From the NCBI GenBank assembly GCA_050251575.1, contig JBFWMP010000034.1, forward strand, positions 1 to 21,248: a DNA stretch of 21,248 bases. The letters run 5' to 3'. Made by a program: the position numbers and the translations under genes. The notes below the pieces were generated by a model. The model was not told where the DNA came from. It ran no database searches and saw only the letters and a program-made list of their open reading frames with translations. Positions 7,045 to 14,456 of the stretch are shown piece by piece. This stretch comes from X23 sp050251575 (GTDB lineage Bacteria > Bacillota > Clostridia > SK-Y3). Numbering within the stretch: the stretch's first letter is position 1; each line of letters begins with the position of its first letter.

Positions 7045-8931
7045 TCACCTTGCAAGTTTTGTTAGTATTTTGTTGCTTCTTTCTATAAATCGGGTCATTG
7101 CGTCCGGCTCAAGCTGCTTATGGCTCATCATTGCAAGGTCATAAACCTGTTCGCATATCATGTTCACATCTTCTTTTCTTGCCTGGTCATCCTTCAAGGA
7201 AATAACCTTCTTAATCAGTTCATTATTCTTATTCAAAACCAGTGTTTGTTCTTCAGGGAACATGTTTCTCATATCCATGCCGCCGAACATTGCACTCATT
7301 TCCTGCATTCTTCTGGATTGTTCTGATAGAAGAATTATTCCTGACATGCCAACAGCCTTAAGATTCTCAATTTTGATTATTAACTTATCATTATTCAGTG
7401 CTTCTTTAAACACTTTTTCCAAGCTCTCGTTGACTTCTTTATCATCTGCAGCTTCATCACTTGCAGGCAGATCTTTCAGACTTTCAGAAAGATCTGAGTC
7501 AATCCGGTTAAACTTAATTTCTTTTTCCTTCATTTCAAGAAATTGAATAAAGTGCGCGTCAATACTTGAAGGCAGAAGTACAGCCTCCAATCCCTGTTCT
7601 TTGAACAAGCTAATGTACTGAGCCTGCTGCTTCTCATTAGTCACATAGAACACCTTATCTTTATGCGTAGATTCATTCTTGTCTAGGTACTGTTTTAAAG
7701 TAACATATTCACCGTTAATGGTTTTATAAATAGTAATATCCTTCACTTTTTCATAAAATTTTTCATCTCGAATACAGCCATATTTAATGAAAGGATGAAT
7801 ATCATCCCAATACTTATTGAAATTCTCTCGTTCAGTGTTAAATAATCCTGTAAGTTTATCCGCAACCTTTTTTGTTATATGTGCTGAAACTTTCTTAACA
7901 TACCCATCATTCTGTAAGAAGCTTCTGGATACATTAAGTGGAAGATCCGGACAATCAACGACACCCTTCAACAGCATTAAAAACTCCGGTATGATTTCTT
8001 TAATGTTATCTGCTACAAACACTTGATTGCTAAATAGCTTAATCTGTCCCTCACTACTTTCAAGCTCATGTTTTAATTTCGGAAAATAAAGAATTCCTTT
8101 TAAATTAAAAGGATAATCCACATTTAAATGAATCCAAAATAAAGGTTCATTAAAATCATGGAATACCTTGCTGTAGAACTCCTTATATTCCTCATCAGTA
8201 CAGTCCATGGGTTTTTTAGTCCACAGTGGGTGCGTATCATTAATAGGTTGTGGTTCTACAGGAGCTTCTCCCTCTTTTTCTTCCTTCTTTTCCGGGTTTG
8301 CATTTTCCATATAAATTTCTATAGGAAGGAAGGAACAATATTTTGTTAAAACTTCTCTTAATTTGAAGTCATCTAAAAATTCTTCGCTGTCTTCAGCCAT
8401 ATATAAGGTAATAGTTGTTCCTCTTTCACTGCGTTCTAAAATGTCCATCTCATATTCAGTTCCTCCGAGGCAGGTCCATCTTATTGCTTCTGCACCCGGT
8501 TGATAGGAAAGGGTATCAATTTCAACGCGGTTAGCCACCATAAAAGCAGAATAAAATCCCAATCCGAAATGTCCTATAATCTGACTTCCTTCATCGGTTT
8601 TATCCTTGTACTTTTCCAAAAAGTCTTGTGCCCCAGAAAAAGCCACCTGATTTATGTACTTTTTAACCTCTTCTGCCGTCATACCTATTCCGTTGTCTAT
8701 AAATTGAAGTGTTTTATTTTCTTTGTTAAAAATCACCTTCACACGATACTTCGTATCCTCTTCTACACTTGCTTCACCGATTGCAACCAGCTTTCTGAGC
8801 TTATTGATCGCATCGCAGCCATTAGAAACTAATTCGCGAATAAAGATGTCTTTATCCGAATATAACCATTTTTTAATAATAGGGAAAATATTCTCGGTGT
8901 GTACCGCAATATTTCCATTTTCATGAATCAT
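7045..8931 (-). CDS. htpG: Molecular chaperone HtpG (bacterial Hsp90)
   Basis: ATP-dependent cytoplasmic chaperone, homodimeric. The 628-aa product shows the N-terminal GHKL ATPase: FIRELVSNGCDAINKLRK (catalytic Glu and Mg-binding Asn), DNGIGM near residue 80, IGHFGLGFYSAFMVA (lid glycines) and GTTITLYM. The middle domain carries ILYFPKLKHELESSEGQIKLFSNQVFVADN and the LPLNVSRSFLQND catalytic-loop Arg; the dimerisation domain follows. An acidic, proline-rich linker (EKKEEKEGEAPVEPQP) separates the first two domains. The start is ATG 8931, 6 nt after AGGAGGG at 8938-8944; the frame is open a further 17 codons upstream without such support. SNGCDA replaces the common SNASDA. A CIRCE operator lies 94 bp upstream, so heat-shock control by HrcA is likely. 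Confidence 0.96.
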   Translation of the reverse strand: MIHENGNIAVHTENIFPIIKKWLYSDKDIFIRELVSNGCDAINKLRKLVAIGEASVEEDTKYRVKVIFNKENKTLQFIDNGIGMTAEEVKKYINQVAFSGAQDFLEKYKDKTDEGSQIIGHFGLGFYSAFMVANRVEIDTLSYQPGAEAIRWTCLGGTEYEMDILERSERGTTITLYMAEDSEEFLDDFKLREVLTKYCSFLPIEIYMENANPEKKEEKEGEAPVEPQPINDTHPLWTKKPMDCTDEEYKEFYSKVFHDFNEPLFWIHLNVDYPFNLKGILYFPKLKHELESSEGQIKLFSNQVFVADNIKEIIPEFLMLLKGVVDCPDLPLNVSRSFLQNDGYVKKVSAHITKKVADKLTGLFNTERENFNKYWDDIHPFIKYGCIRDEKFYEKVKDITIYKTINGEYVTLKQYLDKNESTHKDKVFYVTNEKQQAQYISLFKEQGLEAVLLPSSIDAHFIQFLEMKEKEIKFNRIDSDLSESLKDLPASDEAADDKEVNESLEKVFKEALNNDKLIIKIENLKAVGMSGIILLSEQSRRMQEMSAMFGGMDMRNMFPEEQTLVLNKNNELIKKVISLKDDQARKEDVNMICEQVYDLAMMSHKQLEPDAMTRFIERSNKILTKLAR

Positions 8932-8989
8932 TGCAATCCCTCCTATTTCATTTATCAATGCTAAAGAGATACCTCTCAGCATTCAATAT

Positions 8990-9017
8990 TTTATACCTAG
9001 TGAAAACTGCTTGTCAA
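8990..9017 (-). promoter_or_regulatory. htpG promoter
   Basis: On the minus strand, TTGACA (9017-9012) and TATAAA (8995-8990) are separated by 16 bp, giving a start near 8983. The first transcribed bases would form a stem-loop (AAUGCU...AGCAUU, about 8957-8983). This is a strong vegetative-type promoter. The CIRCE element lies 7 bp upstream of the -35, not over the start site. Confidence 0.7.
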
Positions 9018-9024
9018 GATAAAA

Positions 9025-9051
9025 TTAGCACTCATATATCAAGAGTGCTAA
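9025..9051. promoter_or_regulatory. CIRCE operator (HrcA binding site)
   Basis: TTAGCACTC (9025-9033), nine-base spacer, GAGTGCTAA (9043-9051): an exact match to the CIRCE consensus with its usual N9 spacing. It lies between divergent htpG and the superoxide dismutase gene. HrcA represses through CIRCE in most Bacillota, usually at groESL and dnaK. A weak plus-strand promoter (TTGTCA at 9011-9016 and TATATC at 9035-9040, 18-bp spacing) overlaps the element, so repression could act toward the dismutase as well as htpG. Confidence 0.95.
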
Positions 9052-9165
9052 TAATGATTGAAGTGGAACATAATTTATGTAAATATCATAGACTGTAATA
9101 TAGTTCTAATTTCCAACCTATGTAGCGTGTTTAGCTATTATATTAATTGTAAAGGAGTAAATATT

Positions 9166-9729
9166 ATGGATATGTATAACAATAGAGTCATGTATCCCTA
9201 TTGGGGGCAACAAATATACGCAAATCCACAGAGTCAATACTATTGGTGGATATCGAGAGAGAATAATCATCTAAAAGCAATCGCATATATAAATGGTGGT
9301 CCTCTCGCTCCTGACATTAGAGGTAATGTGAAATTTGAAGAGGAATCAAACGGTACCAAAGTTACTGTAGAAGTATCCGGACTTCCACCATACCATCCGG
9401 GTACAGAAGGAAGTAATCCAATAGGTCCTCACGGCTTTCATATCCATCAAAATGGCAATTGTGAAGTAGGTTCTCCCGATAATCCTTTTCAAGCTGCTGG
9501 GGAACACTGGAATCCTGCCAATCAGCCTCATGGTAATCATCCAGGAGACTTTCCAGTACTATTCTCAAACAATGGCTATGCAAAAATGTGCTTCTATACC
9601 AATAAATTTAAGCCGGCAGAAGCTATAGGCAAATCGATTATCATTCATCAAAATCCTGACGATTATCGCACACAACCTGCAGGAGATGCAGGCAAACGAC
9701 TAGCATGCGGAATCATACAGGCAGTATAA
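9166..9729 (+). CDS. sodC: Superoxide dismutase, Cu/Zn family
   Basis: Predicted to convert superoxide to oxygen and peroxide. All metal ligands of the family are visible: FHIH (H92, H94), GEHWNP (H114, bridging), PHG (H122), HPGD (H125, D128) and IIIHQNPDDYRTQ (H161). The disulphide pair is C99 and C181 (NGNCE, LACGII). Start ATG 9166 follows AAAGGAGTAA; 187 aa. No signal peptide is seen. The first 30 residues are rich in Tyr, Trp, Gln and Asn, a character common in spore-coat proteins, so spore association is possible but unproven. The zinc loop is short: only two residues separate H122 and H125, against eight in classic enzymes. Gene is divergent from htpG and shares its CIRCE region. A metal exporter gene follows. 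Confidence 0.9.
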   Translation: MDMYNNRVMYPYWGQQIYANPQSQYYWWISRENNHLKAIAYINGGPLAPDIRGNVKFEEESNGTKVTVEVSGLPPYHPGTEGSNPIGPHGFHIHQNGNCEVGSPDNPFQAAGEHWNPANQPHGNHPGDFPVLFSNNGYAKMCFYTNKFKPAEAIGKSIIIHQNPDDYRTQPAGDAGKRLACGIIQAV

Positions 9730-9741
9730 TTTATTGTAATA

Positions 9742-9770
9742 TTGCAATTACTATTATACATGGCTATAAT
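9742..9770 (+). promoter_or_regulatory. Promoter of the cation exporter gene
   Basis: TTGCAA (9742-9747) and a perfect TATAAT (9765-9770), with a 17-bp spacer, directly after the dismutase gene. Transcription would begin about 20 bp before the exporter start codon, so the exporter need not depend on the dismutase transcript. Confidence 0.7.
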
Positions 9771-9800
9771 AAGTAGTATAATTTTACTAAAGGTGATATG

Positions 9801-10658
9801 ATGGATCGTTTCCAATTAACTAAAAAAATTGCTATCTTAGGTATTGCAGCAAATATTATTTTATTGGCTCTAAAGCTGACTATTGGCTTTTTTAGCAGAA
9901 GCCAGGCAATGATTGCAGACGGCTTTAACAGTGCAGGAGATGTCTTTGCTTCTATTGCAACTTATGCAGGCAATAAAATAGCAAGCCAGCCTGAAGATAG
10001 CAATCATCCTTATGGTCATGGAAAGGCTGAATACATATTTTCTATGATCATAAGCTTTTCTTTGCTATTGGTGGCTTATAAAATATTGATAGATTCATTA
10101 AATACGATTATTGATCGTAAGGAATTTGTCTTTTCATGGTGGCTGATTGGAATTGCAGTATTTACAATTATACTAAAGCTTATCTTATTTATTTATACAA
10201 GAAATGCAGGGCGGCGTGAAGATAATCTGCTGATTCTGGCAAATGCTGAAGATCACCGCAATGATGTTTTTGTTACCTCTTCTACATTACTGGGTATTAT
10301 TTTAGGGAGCCAGGGAATATTCTGGTTGGACGGTGTAGTGGGTATAGGCATTGCTTTGTGGATAGCACTTACCGGTATTCGTATATTTAGCAGCTCGTAC
10401 AACGTCTTAATGGATACGAATATTGACGAAATGGTGAAAAAGGATATTATTGATACCATTGAGTCCATAACTGGAGTGGAGCATGTAGACGATGTCACTG
10501 CAAAGCCTATCGGTCTGCGATTTATCATCATAGTAAAAGTATCAGTGCCTGGAGATATGACGGTACGCGAAGGTCACAGCATTGCAGCCCAAATAAGAGA
10601 AAAGGTGAAGAGCTTTAAAGATACAGAAGATGTGGTTGTACACGTAAATCCAGCTTAA
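9801..10658 (+). CDS. Cation diffusion facilitator (CDF) family transporter, possibly a manganese exporter
   Basis: Proton-coupled efflux of a divalent metal across the cytoplasmic membrane. The 285-aa product has six hydrophobic segments and a C-terminal cytoplasmic metallochaperone-like domain (from about residue 205). The transport site in TM2 reads N43-SAG-D47 and in TM5 D151-HRN-D155, so the four ligands are N, D, D, D. Zinc members usually have H/D, D, H, D. From memory of family literature, NDDD sites occur in Mn exporters such as streptococcal MntE. HPYGHGKAEY (69-78) is the conserved loop. AAAGGTGAT suits ATG 9801 better than the adjacent ATG 9798, which adds one Met. Its own promoter lies just upstream. 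Metal specificity is inference. Confidence 0.88.
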   Translation: MDRFQLTKKIAILGIAANIILLALKLTIGFFSRSQAMIADGFNSAGDVFASIATYAGNKIASQPEDSNHPYGHGKAEYIFSMIISFSLLLVAYKILIDSLNTIIDRKEFVFSWWLIGIAVFTIILKLILFIYTRNAGRREDNLLILANAEDHRNDVFVTSSTLLGIILGSQGIFWLDGVVGIGIALWIALTGIRIFSSSYNVLMDTNIDEMVKKDIIDTIESITGVEHVDDVTAKPIGLRFIIIVKVSVPGDMTVREGHSIAAQIREKVKSFKDTEDVVVHVNPA

Positions 10659-10703
10659 CGGGACACAAATAACTATACGCAAATAATGAGGTGATTTATA
10701 CTT

Positions 10704-11435
10704 ATGAATAAAAAAGTTCGTATATGGTATCTTTTTCACAGCGGCTTTGCTGTGGAAACAGAAGAACACTTTATAGTTTTTGACTATTATATGGATAATC
10801 CTATCCGGCAACCTGCCAAATTAGAGACAGGGGTTATCCGTCCGGAGCAAATTGCAGAAAAGAACGTAGTTGTCTTTTGTTCTCACAGCCATTCGGATCA
10901 TTTTAATCCCGTCATACTAAAGTGGAGAAATGAAGTCAGAAATATTAAATACATACTTTCATCAGATATTTCTGCTCCTGCTGCTGAAAATATCATTTTC
11001 ACAAGTCCCGGTAATCATTATAATATTGATGATGTACATATTGATGTGCTTGATTCTACTGATATTGGCGCAGCATTCCTTGTTAATATTGATGGTATTA
11101 CTATTTTTCATTCCGGTGATTTAAACTGGTGGCATTGGAAAGGCGAAAGCCATAAATATAATACAGACATGAAAACATTCTATAAAAGTCAAATCGATAT
11201 GTTAAAGGGAAAGAATATCGATATTGCCTTTATTCCTGTAGACCCAAGGCTAGAGGAATTTTATACACTTGGTTTAGATTACTTCATGACAACAATAGAT
11301 GCACAAAAAGTATTTCCCATGCATTTCGGAAACAAGTATTCTATGTTTGAAGCCCTGAAACGTGATATCACTTCAAAGGAGTATCACTCTAGAATAGTGA
11401 ATATCGAATACCGTGGTCAATGTTTTACGCTTTGA
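10704..11435 (+). CDS. MBL-fold metallo-hydrolase
   Basis: Metallo-beta-lactamase-fold hydrolase of unknown substrate. The dinuclear metal site is complete: HSHSDH at residues 61-66 (HxHxDH), FHSGD with H136 and D139, and FPMHFG with H207. The 243-aa length is short for ribonuclease or lactamase branches and closest to simple UlaG-like or uncharacterised clostridial members. AGGTGAT lies 8 nt before ATG 10704. It begins 45 nt after the exporter gene, so co-transcription is likely. No signal peptide, so cytoplasmic. It ends next to a bidirectional terminator that carries an inserted repeat element. I would not assign a substrate. Confidence 0.85.
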   Translation: MNKKVRIWYLFHSGFAVETEEHFIVFDYYMDNPIRQPAKLETGVIRPEQIAEKNVVVFCSHSHSDHFNPVILKWRNEVRNIKYILSSDISAPAAENIIFTSPGNHYNIDDVHIDVLDSTDIGAAFLVNIDGITIFHSGDLNWWHWKGESHKYNTDMKTFYKSQIDMLKGKNIDIAFIPVDPRLEEFYTLGLDYFMTTIDAQKVFPMHFGNKYSMFEALKRDITSKEYHSRIVNIEYRGQCFTL

Positions 11436-11459
11436 TTCAACAATACCTAAAAACACCTG

Positions 11460-11469
11460 CCGCATAACG
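11460..11469. repeat. 10-bp direct repeat, left copy (probable target-site duplication)
   Basis: CCGCATAACG at 11460-11469 recurs exactly at 11619-11628, immediately flanking the element at 11470-11618 on both sides. Confidence 0.85.
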
Positions 11470-11618
11470 AGGCCACTGAAAAAGTATGATTAAGCAAAAA
11501 AAGCTCGAGATGTCATCCTGAACGTAAGTGAAGGATCTTAGCACTTAAGCAACTTTAAAGATTCTTCATTTCACTTCGTTCCATTCAGAATGACACAAGA
11601 CGGGCTTTTCAGTGGCCT
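11470..11618. mobile_element. MITE-like palindromic element, 149 bp, non-coding
   Basis: Terminal inverted repeats AGGCCACTGAAAA at 11470-11482 and the complementary TTTTCAGTGGCCT at 11606-11618, 13 bp exact. Inside is a second imperfect palindrome: TGTCATCCTGAACGTAAGTG (11511 on) against the reverse complement of the region ending TCAGAATGACAC near 11595. That inner motif belongs to a widely scattered bacterial repeat type with the core TGTCATTCTGA...GAAGAATCT. It encodes no transposase, and a 10-bp direct repeat flanks it. Size, ends, palindromy and duplication all fit a miniature inverted-repeat transposable element mobilised by a transposase encoded elsewhere. Confidence 0.8.
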
Positions 11619-11628
11619 CCGCATAACG
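11619..11628. repeat. 10-bp direct repeat, right copy (probable target-site duplication)
   Basis: CCGCATAACG, identical to 11460-11469. The base before and the base after differ between copies, so the duplication is exactly 10 bp. Confidence 0.85.
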
Positions 11629-11638
11629 GCAGGTGTTT

Positions 11639-13099
11639 TTAAATAGAATATAAACTTGTTTTCCAAAAGGAAGGAATCATTAATAGAAGAATTGGATATA
11701 TCTCAAGTCTCCCGATAATCATAGCAAGAGATAGTACAAGCTTGCTCAAGGCAGAAAATTCTGAATAGTTACCTACTGCTCCAACCATTTCAAAACCCGG
11801 ACCAATATTGCCAATGGTCGCAGCTACCGATGATATAGTCGTTACCATATCCTTCCCATCCATTGATACAATCAGTACCGCTACAGCGAAGATAATCATA
11901 TACATGAAAAAGAAACCCAACACCTCACTTAATGCATCTTCATTAACACTCTTTCCATTTACCCTTACAGAATAAACCGCTCGAGGATGGATAATTTTCA
12001 TTAACTCCCTTTTCATGATCTTTAACATCAATAGTATTCTTATATGTTTTATTGCTCCACCGGTCGAACCTGCACAGCCGCCGATAAACATAAGAAAAAA
12101 CAAAATAACCTTGCTGAAAGTCGGCCACTGATTAAAATCCGCAGTAGCATATCCTGTTGTAGTAATAATTGAAGCTACCTGAAATGATGCATATCTTAGT
12201 GCTTCACCTATTGTCTTATAAATCTGTCCATTGATATTAAAAGTGATAAGCAAAATCGAAGCAAAGATTATGGTGATATATAGCTTGAACTCTTGATCTT
12301 TCAAAAAACTTTTTATATTTCCTTTTAAAGCATAATAATATAATGCAAAATTTGCTCCGCACGCTAACATAAAAACAGTGATAATCACTTCAATGATAAC
12401 ATTATTATAAGCCCCTACGCTTGCATTCTTGATTGAAAATCCACCTGTTCCCACCGTGCCAAACGTATGAATAAAAGCATCATATATCGGCATGCCTGCT
12501 GCTACCAGGAAAATGATTTCTAATACCGTAATAGCTCCATATATGCTATAAAGTATTTTGGCAGTCTGTCCTACCTTAGGAACTAATTTTCCGGGATTTG
12601 GACCCGGACTTTCCGCATTCATGATTTGGAAAGTATTTGCACCTACTGAAGGAAGTATTGCCAATGTAAGTATAAGTACTCCCATACCTCCTACCCAATG
12701 GGTAAAGCTTCTCCAAAATAGTATCCCTCTTGGCAATCCTTCTATCTGAGTTAATATACTGGCACCTGTAGTCGTGAAGCCTGAACTTGACTCAAAAAAA
12801 CTATCTATAAAAGATGGGATCACTCCACTGAAAACGAAAGGAAGTGAACCAAAAAAAGATATTAAGATCCAGCCAATGGCAACAATAGCAAAACCATCGC
12901 GGGCATAAATGTTCTTTGATTTCGGCTTGATTAATAATGCCAATACACAGCCAACAGCAGTCACAATAAAGATGGTGTATGCAAATGCAAGCACATCACC
13001 ATCTTCGTATGTTGCAGCTACTAAAAGAGACGGAAACATCGAGAGAGCTTCACATATTAATAATATTCCCAAGTTTTTTAAGACCATTGCGAAGTTCAC
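11639..13099 (-). CDS. trkH: Trk-type potassium uptake protein, pore subunit (TrkH/KtrB family)
   Basis: Membrane channel-like potassium transporter gated by TrkA. Four pore repeats are visible, each with its selectivity-filter glycines: TTTGAS, GTVGTGGFS, TTTGYAT and ATIGNIGPG, with the FLMFIGGCAGSTGGAIK segment between the third and fourth. GVG-type loops and about ten hydrophobic segments fit the family. The start is placed at GTG 13099 (486 aa) because GGGAGGA at 13107-13113 is 7 nt upstream; an earlier in-frame ATG at 13123 lacks such support. The gene overlaps the 3' end of trkA by 50 nt, indicating translational coupling. The stop codon overlaps the terminator arm. Confidence 0.92.
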   Translation of the reverse strand: MNFAMVLKNLGILLICEALSMFPSLLVAATYEDGDVLAFAYTIFIVTAVGCVLALLIKPKSKNIYARDGFAIVAIGWILISFFGSLPFVFSGVIPSFIDSFFESSSGFTTTGASILTQIEGLPRGILFWRSFTHWVGGMGVLILTLAILPSVGANTFQIMNAESPGPNPGKLVPKVGQTAKILYSIYGAITVLEIIFLVAAGMPIYDAFIHTFGTVGTGGFSIKNASVGAYNNVIIEVIITVFMLACGANFALYYYALKGNIKSFLKDQEFKLYITIIFASILLITFNINGQIYKTIGEALRYASFQVASIITTTGYATADFNQWPTFSKVILFFLMFIGGCAGSTGGAIKHIRILLMLKIMKRELMKIIHPRAVYSVRVNGKSVNEDALSEVLGFFFMYMIIFAVAVLIVSMDGKDMVTTISSVAATIGNIGPGFEMVGAVGNYSEFSALSKLVLSLAMIIGRLEIYPILLLMIPSFWKTSLYSI

Positions 13100-14456
13100 T
13101 TTGTATTCCTCCCTTTGTTGCATTAAACAACTCGTTCAGATTAGAGATTCCCTTGTGTCTTGTGATTATAATCACCCTGTCTCCTTTTTTAATCACATCA
13201 TCACCATGAGGAATCACTACTTCATTCTTTCTAACAATTGTTGCAATAATAATATCCTTAGGAAGCTTTAAATTCTTCAGCGGAATACCTAAGTAAGCAT
13301 CTCCCTCATCTGATACAAACTCTACAATTTCAGCCTGTCCTTCAATAAATCTATAAAGTGACTCTACATTTTTACCTCTGATATATTTTAATATCTGGTT
13401 TGTGACAATAAGCTTAGGGCTAATAATACTATCAAGACCAAGCTCCTTCACCAAATTAGTATAATTTGTCCTGCTGATTTTAGTAATGACTTTCTTAACA
13501 CCGTTCTTTTTTGCCACGAGCGATGATAATAAATTTTCTTCATCCATACCGGTAATAGCAACAAATGCATCCATACTGTTAATATTTTCAGATAAAAGCA
13601 CTTGCTCCTCCGTACCATCTGCATTAATAACAAGAGTATTTGGCAAGAGCTCAGCAAGCTCTACACATCGCTCTTTATTAATCTCAATAACCTTTATCTT
13701 GGTTCCTATCTCTTTCAATAAATTAGTGAGATAATAGGTGATTCTGCCACCACCAAGAATCATGATATTTCTCATCTTTTCAGGACTCTTTCCACAAAAC
13801 TTGCAGAACTGATAAACGCTGGCTGTTTTACCAATAACAAATATCTCATCATTTTCCATAATCTCGAAATTACCATTTGGGACAATGACTTGTTCGTCCC
13901 TGACTACTGCCCCAATCAATACTGTCGGAGAATTATTATACCAGATTTCTTTTAATTTACGTCCAATAAACGGCATACCGCTTCCCACTTTAATATCTAC
14001 CATTCTGACCCTGCCTTTGGCAAAGTTTTCCATATTAATAGCAGAAGAAAAATGCAGCAAACGGGCTATCTCCTCTGCAGCCGCCTGTTCAGGGTTAATA
14101 ACAAGATCTAAGCCAAGCTCTTCCTTTAGAAGCAACAGTTCCTTAGCATACTCAGGATCTCTTATTCTAGCGATAGTATGCGCCGCACCTAACTTCTTGC
14201 CGGTAAGACAGCATAGCATATTGATTTCATCGCTATTCGTAACAGCAATAAGCAAATCTACCTTTTCTACGCCTGCTTCTACAAGCACATTCGTGCTTAC
14301 TCCATTGCCCTTAATACTCATAACATCAAGCTCTTCTTCTGCTTTCTTTAATATATTGTAATCTTTATCAATAATAACAACACTATTATTTTCTTCAGAA
14401 AGGCTCTCTGCAAGTTTATAACCTACCTTACCAGCACCAATTATAATTATTCTCAT
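13050..14456 (-). CDS. trkA: Trk system potassium transporter regulatory subunit TrkA
   Basis: Cytoplasmic nucleotide-binding regulator that gates TrkH. The 468-aa product has two tandem RCK modules, each an NAD-binding Rossmann fold plus an RCK-C domain. The first starts IIIGAGKVGYKLAESL with the acidic VVIIDKD; the second starts MILGGGRITYYLTNLL near residue 230. RCK-C parts follow (FIGRKLKEIWYNNSPTVLIGAVVR; YLGIPLKNLKLPKDIIIATIVR) with PNG and PHGDD loops. AGGAGAGAAATAA precedes ATG 14456. Upstream gene of a two-gene unit with trkH; the extended tail overlaps trkH. Confidence 0.95.
   Translation of the reverse strand: MRIIIIGAGKVGYKLAESLSEENNSVVIIDKDYNILKKAEEELDVMSIKGNGVSTNVLVEAGVEKVDLLIAVTNSDEINMLCCLTGKKLGAAHTIARIRDPEYAKELLLLKEELGLDLVINPEQAAAEEIARLLHFSSAINMENFAKGRVRMVDIKVGSGMPFIGRKLKEIWYNNSPTVLIGAVVRDEQVIVPNGNFEIMENDEIFVIGKTASVYQFCKFCGKSPEKMRNIMILGGGRITYYLTNLLKEIGTKIKVIEINKERCVELAELLPNTLVINADGTEEQVLLSENINSMDAFVAITGMDEENLLSSLVAKKNGVKKVITKISRTNYTNLVKELGLDSIISPKLIVTNQILKYIRGKNVESLYRFIEGQAEIVEFVSDEGDAYLGIPLKNLKLPKDIIIATIVRKNEVVIPHGDDVIKKGDRVIIITRHKGISNLNELFNATKGGIQSELRNGLKKLGNIINM

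Larger units (their letters stand above)
11448..11641. terminator. Bidirectional terminator split by an inserted element
   Basis: The outer arms TAAAAACACCTGCCG (11448-11462) and CGGCAGGTGTTTTTA (11627-11641) are perfectly complementary over 15 bp, with A-rich and T-rich ends suited to both strands. Without the 149-bp insert and one copy of the 10-bp repeat, the arms would be separated only by CATAA, a textbook terminator. It serves the convergent hydrolase gene and trkH; the trkH stop codon (11639-11641) lies within the right arm. Confidence 0.85.

Noticed and set aside
9058..9165. 36-residue upstream extension of the superoxide dismutase
   Set aside because: It starts in the promoter region near CIRCE; AAAGGAGTAA before ATG 9166 sets the start.
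10704..11435. Reading the MBL-fold gene as a beta-lactamase or ribonuclease
   Set aside because: Only the generic metal site is present; length and missing extra domains fit neither role specifically.
11470..11618. CRISPR-like or regulatory RNA reading of the palindromic element
   Set aside because: Only one unit, inverted rather than direct repeats inside, and flanking duplications that fit transposition.
13885..14361. Plus-strand frame of 158 codons opposite trkA
   Set aside because: Serine- and leucine-rich antisense translation without a start signal; trkA is unambiguous.
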